Part shown: piece by piece, positions 1 through 7,115 of the stretch
How the letters are laid out: the number at the start of each line of letters is the position of its first letter
How positions within the stretch are numbered: position 1 is the stretch's first letter
NCBI GenBank assembly: GCA_012514535.1
Contig: JAAZAA010000006.1
Coordinates: forward strand, 1 to 39,342
Reading direction: 5' to 3'
Length of the DNA stretch: 39,342 nt
Source: Myxococcales bacterium
Lineage (GTDB): Bacteria; Myxococcota_A; Polyangia; Polyangiales; Polyangiaceae
The notes under the pieces: generated by a model
The model's input: the letters and a program-made list of their open reading frames with translations, nothing else
Told to the model about the DNA's origin: nothing
Databases searched by the model: none
Position numbers and translations under genes: made by a program

Positions 1-63
1 CTTCCCCAGGTACATCTGAGGATGCACGGCGAACTCGGTTTCGTTCTCGAGGGGCGGCTCCAT
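1..63 (-). CDS. N-terminus of a truncated gene, possibly DUF2169-like
   Basis: The window opens with 21 in-frame codons on the minus strand, starting with ATG at 63-61 and running off the left edge. The visible peptide contains NETEFAVHPQMYLGK. An N-x-T-x-F segment close to the start followed by a short hydrophobic stretch is typical of DUF2169 proteins (often found with type VI secretion genes), but 21 residues cannot settle the family. There is no clear Shine-Dalgarno sequence just upstream. The codons are GC-rich at third positions, as expected for a real gene here. Confidence 0.4.
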   Translation of the reverse strand, partial: MEPPLENETEFAVHPQMYLGK

Positions 64-753
64 CGGGGGGAGGAGGGTACTACCGGATGGCGCCGATGTG
101 GATGGGAGGGGGACCGCGGGAGAGCTCACCTGCTCGCGTGCCGGCGTTTCGGAGCGGGCGAACGAGGCTCCAGGGAGGCTCCAGGGTTGGAGCAGGAGGC
201 CCCCGTCACGGCCCTGGTCGTCGGAACGGCGGGACCAGCGTGGACGTCGTGGAAGGTCGGTGGCGGGACGCGCTGTCGCCTGTTGGGTTCGCTGTCGTCT
301 TCTGGGGATTCGGGTGGGCGGGCGAATACCGTTGTCTACTCATTTGTGGGGCGAGGGCGCCCGGACGGGGCCATTGGCGCTGCTTGGCGTTGACAGGGAT
401 CGGTGTTCGGGTGTTATTCTTATTAGATAGTGTGCCGGAGCAGCTGAGCGCCTCGACGATGGCGCGCCGGGCGCTCCGTATCAACGAAGACTCGATGCCC
501 AGGCGCGACAGGTAGTTCCCCGAAAGTCCACGAAGGTAGGCCGAGGGCCGGAGGGCGGTGCACGCGGCGCGCCCCCGAGGGTCCTGGGTGCATCTGGCGG
601 TTCGCCGTAGTTCAGCTGCGCTGCAGCGCGGCTGGAGCTTCGGCCCGGCTCCGAGTCGACGCGGTAACGCGCGCTTCCCCATTCCGTGTTCGAGACGAAA
701 GTTCCCGGTCCAAGTTCTCCGTCGGTTGTGTAGTCAAAGGTTAAGGGTGTTGT
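64..753. other. 690-bp intergenic region between divergent genes
   Basis: No open frame in this stretch looks like a protein. It separates the leftward gene at the window edge from the rightward Cys-rich lipoprotein gene. It holds one promoter-like pair at 390-420 and would leave a 5' leader of roughly 325 nt before the lipoprotein start at 754. I see no tRNA, no recognised riboswitch and no clear terminator. Confidence 0.5.
390..420 (+). promoter_or_regulatory. putative sigma70-type promoter
   Basis: A perfect -35 hexamer TTGACA (390-395) is followed after 19 nt by TATTCT (415-420), in a locally AT-rich patch of an otherwise very GC-rich intergenic region. It points towards the Cys-rich lipoprotein gene at 754. 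The spacer is longer than the ideal 17 nt. The assignment is by pattern only. Confidence 0.4.
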
Positions 754-2172
754 GTGGGTCAAATCTCGAAGAAGACTCGGCTGTCGGTCCTCGCGTCCTC
801 CCTGGTGTTGGTGTGGGGTGTCGTCACCGGATGTGAGGGCCAGTTCACGGACGCCGTGGATGACGTCGACGCGACCGGTGGAACGGGTGGCGGCAAGGGG
901 GACGAGGAGCCGCCGGCTCCCTGTGCCTCGGGGACCTACGACGACGACGGTGACCCCGAGACCGAGTGTGTGCCCTGGAGCGACTGCGCCCCCGGCACCT
1001 TCGTCAGCGCCCAGGGGAGCCCCACGCGGGATCGCGAGTGTTCTGCGTGCCCGGAGCAGACCTTCAGCACGAAGAAGAACGCCCGCTCCTGCACGGACTG
1101 GTCGTCCTGCGGGCGAGGCACCTTCGTCGAAGAGGCGGGCACCGCGACGTCCGATCGGGTGTGCGGGGAGTGCGCCTCGGGGACCTTCACCGACAAGGCG
1201 AATCGCTCCGCGTGCGTCCCGTGGACGAACTGTGCGCCCGGGACTCGAGTCGACGACGCCCCGAGCTCCACCGCAGACCGCACCTGTGTCCCTTGCGAAG
1301 AGGGAAAGACGACATTGGCGGAGAACCTGGGGCGCTGCACCTTCGAGGGGACCTGCGCGCCGGGGACGGTCCAGATCGAGCCCGCGAGCGAGGACTCTCC
1401 GGCGGTATGCGAGCCCTGCGCGGCCGGGGTGTGGTGTGCGGGAGACGACGCGCCGGCGGAGGCGTGTGCGGGCGACACCTGGGACGACGACGGTGACCCG
1501 GCGACCCCCTGTGTCGCGAAGACCTCCTGCGCCCCGGGCAGCCATGTCCTCGAGGAGGGCAGCGCGACCGAGGACCGGACCTGCGAAGCTTGCCCTCCGG
1601 AGACCTTCAGCGGGACGGCCAACGCGGCGGAGTGCACCGCGTGGACGACCTGCGCCGCCGGGGAGTACCTGAGCGCCGACGCGACGGCGCAGTCGGATCG
1701 GGTCTGCGAGCCGTGCGCCGAGGGAGAGTTCAGCTCGGAGCCCAACTCCGGGAGCTGCGTCGCCTGGACGGAGTGCGCCGCGGGCGAGTTCGTGGTCTCC
1801 GAGCCATCCAGCGACGCGGATCGTGAGTGCGGCGCCTGCGGGCCGGACCAGTACAGCACGGACCCGAACGCTTCCTCGTGCCAGGATCGCACGACTTGTG
1901 AGCCCGGCACCTACGTCGACTCGCCTGGCTCACCGACGAGCGACCGGACGTGTCTGCCGTGTCCGGAGGGAGAGACGAGCTACGCGGAGAACGCGACGAT
2001 GTGCACGAGCTCGTCGCCGGAGTTCAGCTGCGCGGGGCGGTCGCCGAACAGCTGTTGCGAGGGCACGGACAACTCCTGCACCGCCGGTTTGGACGCCTGC
2101 TTCTGCGACGAGTACTGCGTGGAAGCCGGGGATTGCTGCTTTGACTACGAGGCCGTCTGCATGGGGGGGTGA
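754..2172 (+). CDS. Cys-rich lipoprotein with TNFR/ephrin-receptor-like repeats and a C-terminal somatomedin-B-like domain
   Basis: A 472-residue exported protein. Residues 1-27 form a lipoprotein signal peptide (KK, then a hydrophobic stretch ending VVTGC, Cys27), so it is probably anchored to a membrane and surface-exposed. A short acidic, Gly-rich linker follows. Residues about 56-420 are a tandem series of modules of roughly 40-50 residues with the pattern C-x-x-G-T/E-F/Y...DRxC-x-x-C, resembling TNFR and GCC2/GCC3 ephrin-receptor-like repeats. Two DDDGDP segments could bind calcium. The last ~45 residues end in CFCDEYC, then GDCCFDYEAVC, the CxC/CC/C spacing of somatomedin-B domains. The GTG start at 754 is preceded by AAGGG with 6 nt spacing. 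It stands alone, with a promoter-like site far upstream. Families like this are adhesive or binding modules in animals; the bacterial role is unknown. Confidence 0.85.
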   Translation: MGQISKKTRLSVLASSLVLVWGVVTGCEGQFTDAVDDVDATGGTGGGKGDEEPPAPCASGTYDDDGDPETECVPWSDCAPGTFVSAQGSPTRDRECSACPEQTFSTKKNARSCTDWSSCGRGTFVEEAGTATSDRVCGECASGTFTDKANRSACVPWTNCAPGTRVDDAPSSTADRTCVPCEEGKTTLAENLGRCTFEGTCAPGTVQIEPASEDSPAVCEPCAAGVWCAGDDAPAEACAGDTWDDDGDPATPCVAKTSCAPGSHVLEEGSATEDRTCEACPPETFSGTANAAECTAWTTCAAGEYLSADATAQSDRVCEPCAEGEFSSEPNSGSCVAWTECAAGEFVVSEPSSDADRECGACGPDQYSTDPNASSCQDRTTCEPGTYVDSPGSPTSDRTCLPCPEGETSYAENATMCTSSSPEFSCAGRSPNSCCEGTDNSCTAGLDACFCDEYCVEAGDCCFDYEAVCMGG

Positions 2173-2190
2173 GCGGATCGATCCGCTCAC
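2169..2190. repeat. 22-bp perfect palindrome over the stop codon
   Basis: The half-site GTGAGCGGATC is followed directly by its exact reverse complement. It overlaps the TGA of the Cys-rich lipoprotein gene. It could form a hairpin in RNA at the 3' end of the transcript, but no U-run follows, so it is not a classical intrinsic terminator. As DNA it could be a dimer-binding site. Confidence 0.6.
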
Positions 2191-2291
2191 GGGGAAGCCG
2201 CCCGCGGCGCTCGCTCGAGGGCGTCGCGGGGGTCTCGTGAAGGAGAGTGGAGCGCCCAGCCGGGTCCTTTGGATCGCGAGGGACCCGGCGC

Positions 2292-2768
2292 TCAGGAGTC
2301 GGAGTTCTCGATCGCCGCCGCCGCCGGTGGGGGCTGATTGAGCAGCAGCCAGAACACGCCGAGCTGGGTCGCCGCCTCGCTGAACTCGGCGAAGTCCACT
2401 GGCTTGCGGACGTAGGCGTTGGCTCCGAGCTGGTAGCTGCGGACGACGTCCTCCTCTTCCTTCGAGGACGTGAGCACGACGACGGGGATCATGCTGGTGC
2501 GGGGGTCGTTGCGGAGGCTGCGGAGGACATCCAGGCCGCTGACCTTGGGCAGCTTGAGATCGAGCAGGATGACCTGGGGGACGATCTCCGGATCACGATT
2601 CGCGTGAACGCCTCGCATGAAGAGGAAGTCGAGGGCCTCCGCGCCATCTCGGACGACCACCAGCTCGTTCAACAGGTGGCTCGACTCGAAGGCCATGCGC
2701 GTGAGCTCTTCGTCATCGGGGTTGTCCTCGACGAGGAGGACGATCTTCTTGGTCTCGAGTCCAGACAT
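2292..2768 (-). CDS. Rcp1-type single-domain response regulator
   Basis: A 158-residue stand-alone receiver domain. The acidic pocket is E14-D15 (VEDNPDD), the phosphoacceptor is D70 in LLDLKLP, the switch threonine is T100 in VVLTSS and the conserved lysine is K122 in VRKPVD. The inserted loop after helix 2 (FLFMRGVHANRDP) is typical of the Rcp1/CheY-like group that partners bacteriophytochrome-type kinases. There is no output domain; a Pro/Ala-rich tail ends the protein. It is the last gene of the minus-strand operon, 3 nt downstream of the PAS kinase stop. It probably receives phosphate from that kinase and signals by protein contact. Confidence 0.9.
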   Translation of the reverse strand: MSGLETKKIVLLVEDNPDDEELTRMAFESSHLLNELVVVRDGAEALDFLFMRGVHANRDPEIVPQVILLDLKLPKVSGLDVLRSLRNDPRTSMIPVVVLTSSKEEEDVVRSYQLGANAYVRKPVDFAEFSEAATQLGVFWLLLNQPPPAAAAIENSDS

Positions 2769-2771
2769 GCG

Positions 2772-4379
2772 TTAGCTCCTCTCCGGTGGAGGGGGATCGT
2801 CCGCGGGGACGGGCCCCGGGAGGGTGAAGTAGAAGGTCGCGCCGCGATCGGGGGCGGCTTGCGCCCAGACGCGCCCGCCGTGTCGAACGATCACGCGCTG
2901 CACGGTGGCGAGCCCGACGCCGGTCCCGTCGAATTCGCTGCTCGAATGCAGGCGCTGAAACGCACCGAACAGCTGCCCGGCGTAGGCCATGTCGAAGCCG
3001 GCGCCGTCGTCTCGAACGAAGTAGGCCTGCTCGCCGTCCACTTCGCAGACGCCGACCTCGATGTGGGCCTCGGGGCGCTTCGACGTGAACTTCCAGGCGT
3101 TGCCGATGAGGTTACGCAGGGCGACCTCGATGAGCTGGGGATCGACCACCGCGCGCAACTTCGGCGCGATCGTGAAGACGACCTGGCGTTCGGGAGACTC
3201 CTCGGCGAGCTCGTTGGCGATGGTCGTCGCCAGCTTGCCGAGATCGAGGGGGCGGCGCTTCATCTCGACCCGGGAGAGGCGCGACAAGGTGAGCAGATCG
3301 TCGATCAGCCGCCCCATGCGCTGGGAGGCGCGGCGGATGCGCTGCAGGTAGTCGCGACCCTTCTCGTCGAGGGGGCGGTCGGCGTACTTCGCCAGCAGGA
3401 TCTGGCTGAAACCGTCGAGGGCGCGCAGGGGCGTCCGCAAGTCGTGGGAGACGGAGTAGGAGAACGACTCGAGCTCCCGGTTCACGACCTCCAGCTCGGT
3501 GGCCCGCCGCTTCAAGGCGTCCGCGAGCTCCTCGATCCGCCGCGCGGCTTCGTTCTTCGCGCGCTCGGCCGTCTTGCGTTCGCTGATGTCCCGGATGGCG
3601 CTCGAGACGAGCAGGCCGTCCTCGTCGGTGCGCAGGGGGCTCAGGCTGATCTCGAGGGGAAACTCGCTGCCGTCCTTGCGTCTCCCGTGGAGCTCCAGCC
3701 CCGAACCCATGGCCCGCGCGCGCGGCTCGTCCGTGTAGGCGCCGCGGTGCACCACATGGCCCGTCCGGAAGCGCTCGGGGATCAAGAGCTCGACGAACTC
3801 ACCGATCAGCTCGTCGCGCGTGTACCCGAAGAGCCGCTCGGTCTGGGCGTTGACGATCCGGATCCGCCCCGCGCGGTCCGTGATCACGATGGCGTCCGGG
3901 GCGGACTCCAGGAGGCCGCGGAACATGCGCTCCCCCTTACGGAGGCCCTCCATGCCTTCCAGGTAGCCCTCGCCGAGGGTGGACAGCACCCAGCCGAGAT
4001 GCTCGTGCAGGGCGATGAGCGCCGCGCTCAGGCGCGAAGCGTCGTGCTGGTAGGTCCGGACGATCAGGGGCACCAGCGGCTCGGTGAACGCCGCCGCGAG
4101 GTCGTACCACCCCTGGAGGGTGACCCCCGCCGCGGCATAGGTGATGCCTTCCTGGTGCAGGCGTGCTTCGTGGCGGGTTCGGTCGCCCTGAAAGACCTCG
4201 CGGAGCTCGTCGCGGCGGGTGCGGCGCTCCTCCTGAACGGCCTCTGCCTTCGCGGAGTGTACGACAGGGCCGAACTCGGGGTGGTTCGCGGCCGCCTGGA
4301 GCACGACGTCGAAAATTTCGTCGTAGTGTTCGTCGTACACGCGCCAGAGGTCTGCGGGGCCATCGGGAAGCTTCGACAT
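2772..4379 (-). CDS. PAS-domain sensor histidine kinase (bacteriophytochrome-type transmitter)
   Basis: A 535-residue soluble kinase with no transmembrane segment. Residues 1-145 are an all-helical region I do not recognise. A PAS domain spans about 150-270 (FRGLLESAPDAIVITD at its start). A coiled linker leads to the HisKA helix with the phosphorylated histidine H312 in SHDLRTPL, then the HATPase domain with N424 in the N-box, DDGAGFD (G1) at 457-463 and GTGVGLA (G2) at 485-491. The transmitter is of the kind found in Cph1-like phytochromes, which pair with Rcp1-type receivers, and such a receiver lies 3 nt downstream. No GAF-PHY chromophore domains are present, so the input is unknown. It starts 22 nt downstream of the hybrid kinase stop. 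Confidence 0.92.
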   Translation of the reverse strand: MSKLPDGPADLWRVYDEHYDEIFDVVLQAAANHPEFGPVVHSAKAEAVQEERRTRRDELREVFQGDRTRHEARLHQEGITYAAAGVTLQGWYDLAAAFTEPLVPLIVRTYQHDASRLSAALIALHEHLGWVLSTLGEGYLEGMEGLRKGERMFRGLLESAPDAIVITDRAGRIRIVNAQTERLFGYTRDELIGEFVELLIPERFRTGHVVHRGAYTDEPRARAMGSGLELHGRRKDGSEFPLEISLSPLRTDEDGLLVSSAIRDISERKTAERAKNEAARRIEELADALKRRATELEVVNRELESFSYSVSHDLRTPLRALDGFSQILLAKYADRPLDEKGRDYLQRIRRASQRMGRLIDDLLTLSRLSRVEMKRRPLDLGKLATTIANELAEESPERQVVFTIAPKLRAVVDPQLIEVALRNLIGNAWKFTSKRPEAHIEVGVCEVDGEQAYFVRDDGAGFDMAYAGQLFGAFQRLHSSSEFDGTGVGLATVQRVIVRHGGRVWAQAAPDRGATFYFTLPGPVPADDPPPPERS

Positions 4380-4401
4380 GGGTCACCTGCGCGCGAGACG
4401 C

Positions 4402-6375
4402 TCAGTCGCGATCGAGGAGTTCGCGCACGCTGCGCGCCAAGTGCTCCGGGGTGAACGGCTTCTGGAGCCACGTCGCCTCCGCCTCGACGGTGCCGTCCTC
4501 GAAGGCGCCGTCCTCGATGGAGTCGGCGGCGTGCCCGGAGACGTAAAGCACTCTGATGCCCTGGCGGAGCGCGCGGAGCTCGGTCGCCAGGCGCCTGCCA
4601 CCGACGCCGGGCATGACCATGTCCGTGACGAGCAGGTCGATGGGGGCGGCGGCGGTGGCCTCGACGAGGGCGAGCGCTTCGGCTCCATTCGCGGCGTCGA
4701 GGACGCGGTAGCCATAGCGGGAGAGGACCCGCACGCTGAGCTTGCGGACCTGATCGTCGTCCTCGACGACCAGGATGGTCTCGGTTCCTTGGAGCGTCGG
4801 AGGCGTGGAGCGGAGCGGAGCCGGTTCGGTGTCGTGCGCGGTGCGGGGGAGGAGCACGCGCACGGTCGTGCCGCGTCCCGGCTCCGACTCGGCGGTCATG
4901 TAGCCCCGCGCCTGGCGGATGATCCCGTGACAGGTGGACAGCCCGAGGCCGGTGCCTTTGCCGGGAGGCTTCGTGGTGAAGAAGGGCTCGAAGACCTGCT
5001 CGAGGATCTCCCCAGTCATGCCGACGCCCGTGTCGGAGACGGTCACCTCGACGTAGGTGCCCGGCGCGATCTCTTCACCGGAGAGCGTCCGGTGCCCGGC
5101 GTCGACGATGCGGCTCGAGGTGGCGACGGTGAGCGTGCCGCCGCTGGGCATGGCGTCGCGAGCATTGATGGCGAGGTTCAACAGCACCTGCTCGAAGGCG
5201 CCCGGATCGATCCGCACCTTGCCGAGTTGCCCTTGCAGCTGGAGGACGATGCCGACGTCCTCGCCGATGACGCGGCGGAGCAGTTTCTCGATCTCGAGGA
5301 TCGAGTCGTCGACGTTCACGATCTTTGGCTCGATCGTCTGTCGACGGGAGAAGGCGAGCAGCTGCCCCGTCAGGCTCGCCGCACGCTGGGCGGCCTTGAT
5401 GACCTCCTGCATGTCCGCGTGGATCGCGCTGCCGGGCTCGAGGGAGCCGAGCACGAAGCCGCCGAAGGTGTAGATGACCGTGAGGAGATTGTTGAAGTCG
5501 TGGGCGACGCCGCCAGCGAGGCGCCCCACCGCCTCCATCTTCTGGGCTTGGCGGAGCTGATCCTCGAGGCGGCGGCGCTCCGTGAGATCGAGCATGACCC
5601 CGACGACGTGGCTGGCGGCCCCGTCCGGGCCACGCTCCACGACCGTGCCGAGGAGGGTGACGGCGATCCAGCTGCCGTCCTTGCGGGCGACCCGGACCTC
5701 GACGACGAGCCGCGACTGACTCCCCGCCAACAGCTCGCTCCGCGCGAGCGCGTACTCCGCGCGGTCTTCGGGGTGCACCCGACGGGCGAACCAGGTGGGG
5801 ACCTCCTGGGCCGGGGGCAGCTCTTCCAGGCGAAAGCCGAGGATCTCGGCCCAGCGCTCGCTGTAGTAGGAGTCCGCCGTGGCGGGGATGTGGTACTCGT
5901 AGACCCCCGCGCCGCTCGCCTCGACGGCGGCGGCGAGCCGCCTGGCATCCCGGAGCGCGCGCGCCTCGGCGGAGAGCCTCTGGCGTCGGACCGCGGCCTC
6001 TTCGAGCTCGCGTCGGACCGCGGCGGCGAGGCGCTTCAGGTTGTCCTTGAGGATGTAGTCACGGGCGCCTGCGCGCATGGCCTCGACGGCGCGCTCCTCA
6101 CCGATGGCCCCGGAGACGAAGATGAAGGGGACGTCCGCGGCCAGCGCCTTGACCAGCTGAAAGGCCCGCAGGCCATCGAAGCTCGGCATCGCGAAGTCGG
6201 AGATCACGACGTCCCAGCTCCGTTCGGCGAGGGCCGCCCGGAGATCGGGCTCCCGGTCGACCCGCCGCGCGTCCACGGACAGGCCGGCTCGTCCGAGCTC
6301 GAGCAAGACCAGCTCGGCGTCGTCTTCGGAGTCCTCGATCAAGAGGACACGTGTCGCCGGTTGCTCCCCCTGCAC
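4402..6375 (-). CDS. hybrid histidine kinase: REC-PAS-HisKA-HATPase-REC
   Basis: A 657-residue soluble kinase. Receiver 1 covers residues 8-125 (phosphoacceptor D60 in VISDFAMPS, lysine K110). A PAS domain covers about 145-265 (FGxxxEEL type, [11 protein letters not shown]). The phosphorylated histidine is H292 in [11 protein letters not shown], a sequence typical of the hybrid-kinase subgroup that also carries a C-terminal receiver. N-box at about 400-409, G1 SDTGVGM at 447-453, G2 GTGLGLS at 474-480. Receiver 2 covers 533-655 (D585 in [10 protein letters not shown]639 in LQKP). The start is GTG at 6375. It is the first gene of the operon that also encodes a second kinase and a lone receiver, so phosphate could pass between the three proteins. 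An inverted repeat lies about 100 bp upstream. Confidence 0.92.
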   Translation of the reverse strand: MQGEQPATRVLLIEDSEDDAELVLLELGRAGLSVDARRVDREPDLRAALAERSWDVVISDFAMPSFDGLRAFQLVKALAADVPFIFVSGAIGEERAVEAMRAGARDYILKDNLKRLAAAVRRELEEAAVRRQRLSAEARALRDARRLAAAVEASGAGVYEYHIPATADSYYSERWAEILGFRLEELPPAQEVPTWFARRVHPEDRAEYALARSELLAGSQSRLVVEVRVARKDGSWIAVTLLGTVVERGPDGAASHVVGVMLDLTERRRLEDQLRQAQKMEAVGRLAGGVAHDFNNLLTVIYTFGGFVLGSLEPGSAIHADMQEVIKAAQRAASLTGQLLAFSRRQTIEPKIVNVDDSILEIEKLLRRVIGEDVGIVLQLQGQLGKVRIDPGAFEQVLLNLAINARDAMPSGGTLTVATSSRIVDAGHRTLSGEEIAPGTYVEVTVSDTGVGMTGEILEQVFEPFFTTKPPGKGTGLGLSTCHGIIRQARGYMTAESEPGRGTTVRVLLPRTAHDTEPAPLRSTPPTLQGTETILVVEDDDQVRKLSVRVLSRYGYRVLDAANGAEALALVEATAAAPIDLLVTDMVMPGVGGRRLATELRALRQGIRVLYVSGHAADSIEDGAFEDGTVEAEATWLQKPFTPEHLARSVRELLDRD

Positions 6376-6471
6376 AATCCGCCTTCCAGTCGTTCCGTCC
6401 CGAGCCCAGCGTCGCGGGCGCCCTGGTGCTGCGCTTCAGGCGGAAGGCAGCCTACTGGGCTACCCGACCGT

Positions 6472-6488
6472 CGCGCAAATTTTGCGCG
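6472..6488. promoter_or_regulatory. inverted repeat upstream of the kinase operon
   Basis: CGCGCAAA, one T, TTTGCGCG: an 8-bp perfect inverted repeat with a 1-nt centre, in an AT-rich island about 97 bp upstream of the hybrid-kinase start. The size and symmetry suit a dimeric regulator. The regulator is unknown. Confidence 0.4.
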
Positions 6489-6653
6489 GAGGTTTTTCCC
6501 TGGGGCAACGAACGGGCGCGCCAGGTGCCCCGGCGACGTTCCTTCGGCGCTGCCGCCGGACCACAGGACGTCCGCTCGCCCGTGGTCCGGCGAGGGAATC
6601 CTCGAGGATGCGGGGGCCAGGTGGGCCGCTCACGCAGGCTCGGTCGTTTTCAG

Positions 6654-6726
6654 TGGGCCATGAAGGACTTGAACCTTCAGCCAACGGATTAAGAGTCCGC
6701 TGCTCTACCGATTGAGCTAATGGCCC
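6654..6726 (-). tRNA. tRNA-Lys (anticodon CTT)
   Basis: A complete 73-nt cloverleaf reads on the minus strand: acceptor GGGCCAT/ATGGCCC, D arm GCTC/GAGC with AATCGGTA loop, anticodon stem GCGGA/TCCGT closing the loop CTCTTAA (anticodon CTT, reading AAG), variable loop, T stem GAAGG/CTTC with loop TTCAAGT, and discriminator A. The 3' CCA is not encoded (the genome continues CTGA), so it must be added by nucleotidyltransferase. A promoter lies about 50 bp upstream. Confidence 0.97.
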
Positions 6727-6777
6727 CGAGCTTTCGCTCCGTCACCGGCGGGGGACCACCGGCGCGATGGGGACGGG

Positions 6778-6805
6778 CTCTTACCATGGTCAGACGACAC
6801 GTCAA
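6778..6805 (-). promoter_or_regulatory. promoter of tRNA-Lys
   Basis: Read on the minus strand: TTGACG (6805-6800), 16 nt, TAAGAG (6783-6778), the latter inside ATGGTAAGA. The predicted transcription start is about 45 nt before the mature tRNA. The same design (T-T/A-GAC, N16, TAAGA preceded by ATGG) occurs before tRNA-Arg at 13435-13462. Confidence 0.6.
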
Positions 6806-6914
6806 GCGGGGTGAGCGCTCATCCCTGACGAAGATTGCCACGGAGCAGAGGGATCCGCGAGCAAGGCTGAGGCTTGGCTGAGCCCTTCAGGTCCACCAGG
6901 GGGCGTCCACCAGG

Positions 6915-6966
6915 GGGCGGGGCCTGATGGGCGGGGCCTGATGGGCGGGGCCTGATGGGCGGGGCT
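6915..6966. repeat. 14-bp tandem repeat, 3.7 copies
   Basis: The unit GGGCGGGGCCTGAT is repeated three times exactly, with a fourth partial copy. It sits in the 390-bp non-coding gap between the leftward tRNA-Lys promoter and the rightward glycosyltransferase gene, so it could affect that gene's transcription. It is preceded by a twofold repeat of GGGCGTCCACCA. Apart from these repeats the gap holds no feature I can name. Confidence 0.7.
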
Positions 6967-7115
6967 CTCCCGATGGCGACCGAGCGATGCTCCAGGGCGG
7001 GCGGTGGCTGGCCTGGGGCCGCTCGGAGGGGTCCGGCTCGTCGACGGTGACCTACGGAACCATCAGGGAGCGGGCTGGCACCGGGGATGGAGTCGTGGCT
7101 AGGCTGCCCGTCGTG

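Noticed and set aside
481-1545. 354- and 324-codon minus frames opposite the Cys-rich lipoprotein
   Set aside because: Shadows of a gene with a clear signal peptide and regular Cys spacing.
2247-6663. Long plus-strand open frames of 735 and 761 codons
   Set aside because: They mirror the minus-strand kinase and receiver genes, have no domains of their own, and arise because high-GC genes lack stops in other frames.
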